NCBI GenBank assembly: GCA_900239685.1
Contig: OENT01000285.1
Span: forward strand, 1-64,000
DNA length: 64,000 nt
Origin: Rotaria macrura
Taxonomy: Eukaryota; Rotifera; Eurotatoria; Philodinida; Philodinidae
Direction of reading: 5' to 3'
The notes under the pieces: generated by a model
Seen by the model: the letters and a program-made list of their open reading frames with translations, nothing else
The model's database searches: none
Told to the model about the DNA's origin: nothing
Part shown: piece after piece, positions 11,396 through 24,445 of the stretch
Numbering within the stretch: position 1 is the stretch's first letter
Layout: each line of letters starts with the position of its first letter
Made by a program: the position numbers and the translations under genes

Positions 11396-13950
11396 CACTG
11401 AATTTTCATTTTCAACTGTTCACTGTTCGAGCAAGATTAAAAATACGTCTCGATATAAAAATCCCAATCGGCTAAGGTACAATTTCTAAATTATAAATCA
11501 AAAATACTTCCCGATTAAGAAATAGTGTTTTGAATTGATAAAGAAAATTAATGAAAAAGTTTGATAAATAATATTTCGTACAGATCACTCCGATTTCAAC
11601 ATAATTAAGGTGGCATGTCATAAATAAAGACAGAAAATGTTTTATTTTTGTTTTATGAATTACTAAATGAAATCTGATCATGAGTTCAATATACTTGTGT
11701 TTTTTCTTAATATTCTGTGTATTTGTGTTTATTGTTATCTCATCTTGATTTTGAGAATAATTTTGCACTCAATTGTCTTGAATATACGTTTATACTGTGT
11801 TTCGTACGTGTTTTAATGCGTTGCTTTTATTACTAATGAAGAAAAGTCCATCAATATACTCGATATAAAAAACAATGGAGCATCCTGATTTCTCAAATAT
11901 TGATAGAGTACACTTGTTTTGCATTGCAAATTATTTAATGAAATAAAACGAATACACAGTAAAATAACTTAATAAAATATATGTACATGAGCATTTTACA
12001 AAAAGCCCACCAAACTCCTTAGAAAATATATGATGAATACTTGCAAAATACTCGTTTTTACAAGGTGAGTACTTGATGGTCACACTCTGATACTAAGATC
12101 CTCGAACGAGTACTACTAATGAATACTCAAACCCATGAGTACTCATGAGTTCACGTGACATTTTCCAGCACGAGTATTTTTCGAGTACCGATGTATGAAT
12201 ACATTCACTAGGGATTTCTATCATTAAAGTTTTTCACATTGTTGCTGAAAGTTAATCTTGAAATTTATTTCGCTGTTTATTATAGGAAATTAGGAGAAGT
12301 ATCTGGCAGTACAACAAATAGGCACAAATACTAGGAGTAAGATACCAACCTCAATAAGTAGATTTTTTCAAAGAAATGTTTGCTTGTAAAAACAATATTT
12401 TTCTTGTAGAAAAAGAAATCCCTATGAACATAAAGTGATTTTGTTTATGAAAAAAATGATTTTTATTAAGAAAAAAATAATGTTTAGTTAAAACAAATAC
12501 TTAGTTTTTTCAAGAATAAGGTTTTATAAAACAATCTACTTCAACTTTGGTTTTAAAGTTGAGATCTCAAATCGAGAAGTAGTGATCGGATCCCACCAGA
12601 AAATGTCAGAAATTAGGAAGTAGGAAGCCAGCCAACGGATCCGTTCAGTGGCGTTGCCTGGATCCATGCAGAACTGAGTAAAGCCGGCAACCTGAAAAAG
12701 TCTCTTTCCTGTGGTTTACCATAAAAGATTCATGCATTTTTGGGTCAAGAATCGTCATTATGAAGTGTGTTACTTTAAACCTTCATCCATCAAAATGGGG
12801 GCAGAAGAGCCTCTAATAAAATAACTTTATAAGTAAAGAAGTAGCCCACTTAAAATGCCAACAATATGATCTAATGTGTAAAACTTGTCTAAAGCGATTG
12901 CATTGTTCTACGATCTGTGTTGTGAAGAAAGTCATTGAACACTCTACTTACTATTGATTTTTTTTTGAGCACCCACTATTGGATGAGCAATATCAATATA
13001 TATTCAATATTATTGGAGTAATGCAAAACAGGAAGTGAGGAACCATCCAAAATAAATGCCTAAAAAGTCCATTTTTTTCCTATCTTGTTGAATAAGCGTC
13101 TATTTTACTTTAAGCAATATTATAACCCATAGAGAAGTCTAATTCATACTAAATACTATTTAAAGTTCTTATGAGTTAGCGTAGATAATACACGTATGAG
13201 CTTTGTCTTTGATTGCTATACAACTGCCCAGGAGTGTTTCCATCGTCTATTAAATTCGTTTCCATGTGCAAATAACCGAGCTATGTTGAAGCTTGAGAGA
13301 TAAATCTAACTAAATAGTGGACTTAGTCATCTTCTAATAGATCACAGAAATTTTTTGTTTAGAAAAATTCAAATTTTATCAGTTTTTTTCAAAACTATCC
13401 ACAGTGAAGACCAGATATTTCAACAATGGGGGCCTAACAAACCCTTTTCTTACTTATTGATAGTCCATGAAGCTTACTATCGAAAATTTTCTTTTCGACT
13501 GCAAATTTCACACTTTCCTTATTTTTAGTAATCTGTCGACAAATAGTAACTTTATTCACTGAAGTTGAGTGATCAAGATGGGTTGAGAGGGTAATCGCTT
13601 AGCTTTAACTTTAACTACTCTGTCACAGTAATTCACAGTCAAACTGCTATCGTTACACAAGACTGCAATGAAAAATTATGCCAGAACCAGGGCTCAGCGT
13701 AAGATGCGAAGAATTTTTCAATGTGTACCATCCGATGGGATGTCTCTTTCATCGCATACTTTTTATGAAGTAAAATTCACTTAAACACATTGCAACGGAC
13801 GGGACTATCAATATTCGATCGGATGTTGTTGCTCGAAAATTTCTCTCAACAGCTATGCAAAATCTTTTCCTAGCTATATAAATTGCTGATGCTGACTTAC
13901 TCTGATTTGATATTTTTTATGCATTAAATGACAATATAGTAAATTACAAA
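11396..13950. other. Gene-free AT-rich region
   Basis: No gene recognised. A short block at about 12060-12200 is rich in GAGTACT/AGTACTC words and contains a perfect 14-base palindrome, CATGAGTACTCATG, at 12134-12147. A 98-codon minus-strand frame at 11472-11768 is low-complexity and not supported. Confidence 0.5.
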
Positions 13951-13969
13951 AATACTTCATCCCAGGTCC

Positions 13970-14290
13970 GAGACGTATGGTGGGAACCGGCCGGATCCCG
14001 TGTTATTCCCAACGATTCCGGAAGCCGGTTTCCAAAATCGGATCCGACTTACTTCCCAGCAATTCCGGACACTGGAGTGTATCCACGGATACGGTTCCCG
14101 TTTTCTACGCAGGATCCGTCAACGGAAAACACCGTTTCCATGCCCGGACCGCATACGGCCCAGATCCGACCGTTTCCGGACCGAATACCGATAACGGAAA
14201 AGGCAATTTTCCCATCCAGAGAGAACGCGGCTCAGATCTGATCGTTTCCGCTAAGCTCACGAAAACTCATCTGGCCGTTTCCCAAACAGC
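13970..14290. repeat. GC-rich patch with CGGAT/TTCCGG words
   Basis: A sharp local rise in GC over about 320 bases, packed with GGATCCG, TTCCGG and CCGTTTCC words. It resembles the composition of the TIRs at 7220-9467 but is not an alignable copy by eye. It is probably a fragment of another repetitive element. The 111-codon frame inside it is treated as a by-product of the composition. Confidence 0.45.
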
Positions 14291-14652
14291 GCTAAATACT
14301 CAGAATTACTAAGCAAAGTCTCCGGGTTATGAAGCAAGCTTTTACTTCTTTTGCAACAAGCCCGAAAGAACACCAGAAGATATCTTAGGAACAAATAACA
14401 TTCTAGTAAAGCATTATACATTTCTCTCTTAAATTGTTTTTGTTTCAAAAATGGGAATTTTAAGTCCAAAGACCTAAAAATCAGATTTTTAGACTTTTGC
14501 AAACCGAAAATGCTATGTGTAAGAACAGCACACATGTTAAACATCAGCGTTTTGAGACTTTCCTGAGTCTTCAATCAAGATAAGTGACGCTTCTAAAGTC
14601 TCAAATTGGCCTATCATTTTAAATTTTTATCAAAGAAATTTGGAATGCACAC

Positions 14653-14886
14653 TACACTCTAAAAAAATAAGTACTTTCCTGAACCCCCTAAAAAAGTTCG
14701 GTAGATTTAAAATACCATCCGGATGATCCGGAATGCGTAAAAAAGATTGTTCGGTTCTAAGAATCCTTTAAAGGTTTCGTACAACCAAACAATCGTTTTT
14801 TAAGCATTTCTGGTCATTTGGATCCTATTTCAAATCTACCGAACCTTTTAGGGGGTTCAGGAAAGTACTTAGTTTTTTAGAGTGTA
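14653..14886. mobile_element. MITE, 234 bp, about 75-bp TIRs
   Basis: The ends are inverted repeats: TACACTCTAAAAAA at the left pairs with the right end ..TTTTTTAGAGTGTA. The match runs on through AAGTACTTTCCTGAACCCCC and TTCGGTAGATTT, and less perfectly toward the centre (AAACAATCGTTTTTTAAGCAT). The element begins and ends with TA, as expected if it integrated at a TA dinucleotide in the way Tc1/mariner-type elements do; this superfamily link is inference. It has no coding capacity. Confidence 0.75.
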
Positions 14887-15124
14887 ATGTACTGAAAACA
14901 ATAACACTCTAAGTAACACATCGAAAACTTTCATGCGAACCCATGAAACTATGGTAAACTATTCATTACATCGGGATTGTCCTTAAAACGAAGGATTTAG
15001 AAAAAAGTCCAAAAAAAACCTTTAAAGGTCTTTTTTTGTAAAGTGCTGATTTGAGTATTTAGGATTAGTAGAAATGAGAATTTAATACTCGATGTGATTT
15101 ATTTTTCTAGCGGAGGCCTAATTT

Positions 15125-15560
15125 TCCAAGCAGAAATAATCTGATCGGAAGACGGACGATTCCGACTGTTTTCCGTTGCTTCTAAATCGGAGTATTGTAT
15201 TTTCTGGTTGTATACAGGCGGAACTCGCCATAGTTATGGTACGGTCCCGGCTGATCCGAAGTATTTCCTTGAAATTTCCGGTTTTTTGAAGTCACCGGAA
15301 TATGCAGGTTCCGGGTATGGATAATTCCGGGCGGAATACTGCTTTTATGTTCCGGTGGTTTTTCCGGGCGGAAATACACCGGAACCGGCAGGAAGAAGCT
15401 GGAAAATATCTCGTTTCCTGCGGGTTCCATTCGGATCCGGGCTCCGGAAAGAATGACCTGGGATCCCATCGATCAATGTATCGCCCCAACACGTCCCATG
15501 GGATATTTAGGAGAAGTGATTTCGTCCCATGGGACGGGATGGGATGGAATTGTCCCATTC
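15125..15560. repeat. Second GC-rich patch, CCGGAA/CCCATGGGA words
   Basis: About 430 bases much richer in GC than the flanks, dominated by TTCCGG/CCGGAA words and ending in repeated GTCCCATGGGA words (near 15494-15545). Overlapping open frames occur on both strands, as expected for GC-rich repeat DNA lacking stop codons. No protein family was recognised. It may be a remnant of an element related to the 13970-14290 patch. Confidence 0.45.
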
Positions 15561-15778
15561 GATTCGGAGCTGTGGCTTGAAGATGTTAGCCAAAAGTATG
15601 CATATGAAAGACAAAATCAAAATACAGAAGCAATCTTCTAAAAATTAAAATCCACAACTATAAGATACTGTTCTCAGTCTTCAAAATGCTGAAAATGGAA
15701 ATTTTGAGTTATGGTTTATCCACAATGTCTGGTTGTCTTCTCTCGTTCAGATCCTTGACGACTGCCCAGTTCAATGAA

Positions 15779-16153
15779 AACGGCGTCGTAAACGACCGCA
15801 AATGGTATAAAACGGCGCTATTACGGGCTGTAATCCGTCAGCCCGTTTTATGATCCACCGTTTAGTGCAGTTAGCGATCATCGTTTTTACAAGAAACGGC
15901 CATAATTTGTCACCGTATGTTAGCTGTAAAACGATAGTCCGAAAGTAATGCGAGAAGGAATATTGTATAATATTGCACTATATTGCATGGAGATCGTTTT
16001 TCAGAATACCATTTAACTGCTAACATACGGCGAAAACGATGGCCGTTTGTTGTAAAAACGATGAACGTTTACTGCACTAAACGGGGGATCATAAAACGGA
16101 CTGACGGATTAGGGCCCGTCATGGCGCCGTTTTCCCCCGTTTACGACGCCGTT
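15779..16153. mobile_element. MITE, 375 bp, about 150-bp TIRs
   Basis: AACGGCGTCGTAA at 15779-15791 is the exact reverse complement of 16141-16153. The two arms stay complementary, with small gaps, through TAATCCGTCAG, CCGTTTTATGATCC, CCGTTTAGTGCAGT, ATCGTTTTTACAA, AAACGGCCAT and CCGTATGTTAGC. The short AT-rich centre holds no gene. The arms are GC-richer than the flanks. The structure fits a MITE or fold-back repeat unrelated in sequence to the other elements in the window. Confidence 0.8.
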
Positions 16154-18620
16154 ACGAACATCCGGAATGATCGACCTGGGTGGGTGAGTTTTGTCAAGAA
16201 TAATATGGATACTTATCTACATACGACAGATATAGGTAAAGCAATAACCAATGAGGTCATCTGAAAACCTACTCATAAATTTAGAAAGACCTTTCACAAA
16301 TGGATTTGTAGAATGAAATTTTATATCGAACATCATGTTGACTACTTCAGATATTTACACTAAACAGATCAGCAAAAGTTTTTTTCTGTTGACTAAAATT
16401 TCGTAGCGACAGAACGTTTTGAGTAACTAATGCATCAAAAACCCTTAAGGCTTTGTATGAATCCATTTAATGAATAAATAGGAAACTTGCATCCAAACGA
16501 TTTCATTGGTTCTAAAAAGGAATAATATCATATATAATTAAACTGCTAGTTTCATTGGACGGTGATAAGAAATAGAACGGTATTGTTTTATCTCACGCGG
16601 AGTCCTGGTGTGCGCAAAAAACGTATGTTGCTGGAAACCAAATCAATTTTTCATTTTGTTGTTCCCTATTGAAACGAAGAAACAATGTATCTACTTCGTT
16701 CGGCCCCTTATAGTCACACCAAAAATCTTCCCCCATCACATCCTGCTTCGATTCCTGAAGTAAATTTATGATGGATTACAATGCTGAACATTTATTCCAT
16801 AATATGTAATCATACATATGCTCTATATGACAACTACTCGATAAACTATGAGAAGTACATTACAATTAGTTTCGACTAAATAGAACAGTCTTGTGGAACA
16901 CTTCTCACAAAAACAGTCTTTGACATCACCAACAATGTTTTCATTGGCAAAATGTCATATATTCATTCTTATTTCATCAAAAACACATGGGAACATATGA
17001 AAAATTGATAACGACCATTTACCGATCGCCGATAAGGATTTCTTGACCTGTCCATGCTAGTCGTTTAGTGTAACCAATTACAGTCCTGCTGAAGAAGAAA
17101 GTTTAGTTCTCCTTTAAACCGAAAGTTCTGACCCTACCTCTGTCATCAGTATCCCTGTAGTTTTTCATCGACTAAAAATATCAGACATAATTAATATAAC
17201 GCGTACACAGAGGGAATTTATTGTTTTTATTGAATCTAAGTTTATAGAAGAAGTTTTCCGAAGTCATAGATTAGAGTCTATAACTGGGCTATTGAAAACC
17301 AGAAAATGAAGTTTGAACGAAGAATTCAAGCACCTCTTCTGTGGAATTGTTTGCTGTTTGTTGCTCTATCTCAACTGTGTCTCACCTGGTGAAATCTTCT
17401 TCTTTATCCTTATAACTAAAAGTCACCGTGTCAGTTGTTTTCGATTAGTTCTTATGTCTGAGAGGCATTCCTAAGGAATGATATTACTAATTATATCACA
17501 CGCACTTTATCAGTGATTCTCTATCCTATACTTGACATGAGAATGTCGCTACTAATAAACATAGATCAGAAGTGACTATCTTAGGAGTATCGTTCAGAGA
17601 TGAACGTGTTCATTATAAATAGTTTGAAGAACAAAACTACATAAACAACATTGTTTCACTTAAAAATTTTCCAATAATTCACGCATAGCTCACAGAAAAA
17701 TTACTGTCAGAATAGGGAATCGTAAATATACAGTTATAGTCTTTTTATCGATGTATTGAAAATTATTCAAATTACTCTATTTGTTTAGGCCTCTCAAAAG
17801 TTACTCCTTGAAGTTCCGAATCGATGAGACCTGTATCGATCGAAAAATCAATCAGCATTTTGTCTAATCGAGTCATTATACGACTTATCTTTTTTTTTCT
17901 GTTCTCTTGAGCTGCGCAAACATATGAAAACAAGCTTTTTGTTGTCATCGTCAAAATTCAATAACAACAGAACGATAGAAAAACCATTTGAAGCATCAAA
18001 GAAAGCTATAACATATTCTCTTATAACTCTGACTAGATTTATTCATGATTCGTATAAATGAAAATAGCTAAGATTGATCTGTTTTAGATATCGTACCAAT
18101 GATAACTTTTGTCTAACTAGATGTACTCAACAAGTACATTTTATTCAAAATATTTCAATCCAATAAACTCGTTGGTATTATTTTAATTGCACATTTTGAG
18201 GAAAAATCACAACTCTTTTACTGAATTCCTGTATACTGAATGACAAGTAAGAGAAAATAAACATAATATTTTGCGTTGACCGATACAGTCTAACTAGATG
18301 ACGCTACTAAAACATACAATAGACTAAAGACATCTATCTTATCAATTTGATTTCATTGAAATTTTCAATAAAAACAACTTTTTTCGTCTAGATAAACGAA
18401 TACTTTGCATTAGTTATAATTATTTCCTAAAGATGAAAATCTGTTTTTATTGACCTCGGTTGCTCACCTACCACCGGTATGGCTCTTTTGATCATCATCA
18501 GCCATCGACAAGATGAGAGAAATAAGCAAGAGACACCCACACATTTCTTAACAAGCGATGTTGACGGATGAATAAATCGTCTATAAAACTTTTTTTGCAG
18601 ATAATTTGTTTTTTTCCTAA
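16154..18620. other. Intergenic, no gene supported
   Basis: Mostly AT-rich with dense stops. A 60-codon minus-strand frame at 17772-17954 ends in a plausible-looking peptide (DKMLIDFSIDTGLIDSELQG), but no splice partner or family could be identified, so it is left uncalled. The last 200 bases before 18621 would hold the MED8 promoter and leader. Confidence 0.5.
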
Positions 18621-19376
18621 ATGGATCGTCCAACGTCAACAGCATTAAATAAATTAAATGAATACGATAAATTACAACAAATCTTAGATAAAGTTCGCGA
18701 TTTAAAGCAGTCATTAGCTAATTGTTTTGCAGAATATGAACGCGGTCAAGCATCATGGCCAACCATACTTGATGAAATGAATGTGTTATCATCTCAGATA
18801 GCAATGTTACGTGTAGCCATACGCACACTATTACCATCATTACGTACGAATTCTATAATTCCCATGTGCTTATCACCTGATAATGATCCACATGTTGAGC
18901 AATTAACTGAAAGGCGCCTATCGATATTTAATCACGATTCTATGCCACAATTATTGCGTACAAAAAATTTACCAGAAATCGAAGAACGTGAACGTTTATT
19001 AAATACGAATGCTGGTATGGCGACAAATAGTAATCATGCATATGGTCGTTCAGTAGCAGCTCCAAATGAAATTCATCAACGTGTACAAGAATTAAATTCA
19101 TTATTATCATCAATCTATGAGATATTCCGTTTCACAAAAGAAACGACAGAAAAAAGTGAAAAACAATTTGATTTACAACGTCTTCCAACACAAAACGACA
19201 CAAAACGCTTATTAGACGCAGTGAATAGTGGTAATTTTCACAAAGCGTCTGATAAATCATCATCACCAATAACAACCAATGAACAAACAAATATGAATCC
19301 ACAGATTCCACAACAAACGCAACGAGCACAGTTACCAACATTCAAAATAAAAACAACTTCAAAACAGAATCGATAG
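18621..19376 (+). CDS. MED8: Mediator complex subunit 8
   Basis: Single-exon gene of 251 residues. The order of conserved blocks matches metazoan MED8: an N-terminal coiled-coil helix (LQQILDKVRDLKQSLANCF), TWP-type motif SWPTILDEMNVLSSQIAMLR, the PLVLSPD-like block IIPMCLSPDNDPHVEQLTE, then FNHDSMPQLLRTKNLPEIEE, a second helix region (IHQRVQELNSLLSSIYE) and a Gln/Thr-rich tail. MED8 is part of the Mediator head module, which links transcription factors to RNA polymerase II in the nucleus; this role is known from the family. The length is close to the usual one of about 270. AATAAA at 19450-19455 is a candidate poly(A) signal. The gene lies about 215 bases upstream of GSK-3 on the same strand. 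Confidence 0.92.
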   Translation: MDRPTSTALNKLNEYDKLQQILDKVRDLKQSLANCFAEYERGQASWPTILDEMNVLSSQIAMLRVAIRTLLPSLRTNSIIPMCLSPDNDPHVEQLTERRLSIFNHDSMPQLLRTKNLPEIEERERLLNTNAGMATNSNHAYGRSVAAPNEIHQRVQELNSLLSSIYEIFRFTKETTEKSEKQFDLQRLPTQNDTKRLLDAVNSGNFHKASDKSSSPITTNEQTNMNPQIPQQTQRAQLPTFKIKTTSKQNR

Positions 19377-19400
19377 AATTTTACCACCACACGCACACGC

Positions 19401-19429
19401 ACATATATATATATATATACATATATATG
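19401..19429. repeat. TA-rich microsatellite
   Basis: Short run of alternating TA dinucleotides interrupted by one CA, in the MED8 3' region. Confidence 0.8.
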
Positions 19430-19590
19430 CCTCTCAATATATAAATATGAATAAACCTATCTATGTTTACTTTATTCTAGATAAATATTCATGTCATTCA
19501 TAATCGAGATAAAAAGTATGAAAGAAAGACGGATTATTCTCTAAATAATTAAGTTATCCAATCTTTAAAAATAACCATATAATATTGACA

Positions 19591-22072
<2,482 letters not shown>

Positions 22073-22162
22073 AAACGTTCGATTTTGTCTATGCGCCCCA
22101 CAAATTTATTCTTCATTATTGTCATGTCTGTGTATTAGTGGCTTCTCCATAATTCTTTTTCG

Positions 22163-22186
22163 TATATATATATATATATATATATA
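22163..22186. repeat. TA microsatellite
   Basis: About 12 TA units in the GSK-3 3' region. Confidence 0.85.
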
Positions 22187-22219
22187 CATTTATTTATTTA
22201 TTGACGAAAATTTAACAAC

Positions 22220-22300
22220 ATGAATACGATCAAATTTTATTATGCTGCTCGAAATTATATTACACAAGCAAAAGAACAACGTCTTGGTGAATTAGAATAA
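22220..22300 (+). other. Possible 26-codon small ORF
   Basis: ATG at 22220 opens a 26-residue frame, MNTIKFYYAARNYITQAKEQ followed by RLGELE and a TAA. The peptide is amphipathic and more protein-like than the poly-T/TA sequence around it. It lies about 150 bases after the GSK-3 stop and could be a small ORF in the GSK-3 3' UTR or chance. No family is recognised. Confidence 0.2.
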
Positions 22301-24445
22301 TTACCTTTACGGCTTCACTATCGCATCTTCATTTTTTTTCGACATGCTTTTGTACACTAATTTCTCTTCTGCTCGTTCATCTCCCGAGACTTGTACTATC
22401 CTCGTGTGTTTGTTTGTTTCTATATATTTTTTTCCCTCACACTTGTGTTGATGTTCTGTGTGTGTGTGTGTGTGTGTGGAGTGTTTATTTGACTGTCTAT
22501 GGAAAAAAAAAAAGAAAAAAAAGCTTCACTCTCTATCTGATGTCATCGCATTATACACATACACATGAATTAAATTTTTTGTTTCTTTGTGCTCCAGGTT
22601 TTCCTTTATTCTCTTTTTCTTTTTTTTTATTGCTGTCTTTGGCTTCTTTTTATTTCTTTTCAGCACATATACATTACATAAAAAAGTCTGCAGCAGAAAT
22701 AATGAACAAAACTAAAAAATGACAATTATGACTTATTAATTTTGACCTTTCCAAGTTTGTATATATTTACAATAAGAATAATACAACGATGAGAATGGTT
22801 ATTATTTGTCAACGATTGTGTTATTTATTATTCACATTGGTTTAGGATTGTAACAGATAGAAGTTTCACTTTACGTGGTTATGTCTGAAGATAACTCATA
22901 CTTAATACACACGATTAACATTCTCGAATAATTTACTTTTCCAGTTTGTTTTTTATCGAAATGTCGATCTTTCGATTTGAACTGTTGTATATTGATCTGT
23001 TTTTAGAGAAAAAAAGTCATGAGTACAGTGGAATATTCTTTAGATGTACGGGTAATTGATATTTTTCTTTTCTACTATCGACAATAGTAGTGCATGATAT
23101 GTATGTAATCATATTTTAATTATCTGATCAGTGAAATTGATAACTAAAGAAAAATGAAATAAAACAAAGAATACATATTAAGAAGATTATGATCATGATA
23201 GAAGATTTAATCAATTAACAATTGATTAGTCGAAATATCTGTGAACAAAAACTTTATGGCTATCGTTCATCATAAATTTTACTTTTGACGAAGCTCAACG
23301 TTGTGTTTTTTTCTCATAGCTTGGAAAACACATCCTATCCGATTATTTTTCAAAAAAACGTTTTTTAAAACCTGGAAAATGAGAGACATCTTTCGTCTTG
23401 ATGTGATCATGCGTAACAAGAGGACGATGCTTTTCAAATAACGACTACCAATGGCAACTGATTGAGAGAAAAAACTTAGATTTCACAATCGATTTTATTT
23501 ACTTGCCGACTCATTTAGTTCAGCGTAATTCCGAATAATAATTTTAATAGAGGCTATTGGTTAGCCGTAATTATATATATGAATTTTTGCAAGTATTAAA
23601 TAATGCAAAAATATAATTGTGCCGCTTTCCTTTTGTAAACATTCTGTTTGAATATTTAAGAATGATCTACCATTTTTCAATCACATTTGAACAACATCAG
23701 TTCTTAGTTTAAAAAATGATGTAATCATCGTGAAAAATCAAAGATTATTAGATTCGATTCTTAATTTTATTTACATACTAATTTAGCCTTATTTTCTAAG
23801 ACAACATTGTTTACTCTATGTCATGAGTATTTATTGATAGTAAGCAGTAACCGGAAAATTCTTGTTAATAAAGCCAAAGGAATAAATAATGTTTGACCAT
23901 AAATTAAATTCATGGTAACACGACGAAATTAAAAATAAATCGAAAATCATATGAGGTTTTTTCTTTGATATCTGAAAAGATGACAAATGTTTACTTCTAT
24001 AGAAAGATTTCGATGAACACCTCTTAGATGCAATTATGTCTAATTTATAACTAAATTTTTTTCACATTGAATCTCTGTATTTATTCGAACTGTCTATTGA
24101 ACTATAGTAGACAGAGAAGAGAATTGAAGGATACGTTGATCGAATCTACTATCGGTCGTTGATAAACGTCAACAGGATGAACAAAATCTTTACCATCTTT
24201 CGTCTGATAGATCATTGATGTATACTTAACTAGAACTGATTGACGTTTTAACATTTTTTTCGACTTTTCCCAATCGAAACAAGGTCATCTGATATCTAGA
24301 TAATAATTGATGAAATATTCTTGAAGGATTAATTTCTGATATATATTAATATACTCTTCATTTTATTAATTTTCTACAGGAATTCCGTATTGAGTTGATT
24401 TCTTTTATGTAACTCTATCAAAGATTTTCCTTATAGATTAATACG
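22301..24445. other. Intergenic, no gene seen
   Basis: AT-rich; contains a GT microsatellite at 22457-22478 and A- and T-rich homopolymer runs near 22500-22640. The 102-codon frame there (22414-22722) is low-complexity and is rejected. No conserved coding signal up to the start of the GH27 gene. Confidence 0.55.
22457..22478. repeat. GT microsatellite
   Basis: Eleven TG units in the region downstream of GSK-3. Confidence 0.85.

Noticed and set aside
17772..17954. 60-codon minus-strand frame ending in a plausible peptide
   Set aside because: No family recognised, no partner exon found between it and MED8, and the N-terminal half contains a lysine run from an A-rich tract. It could be a terminal exon, but this cannot be supported.
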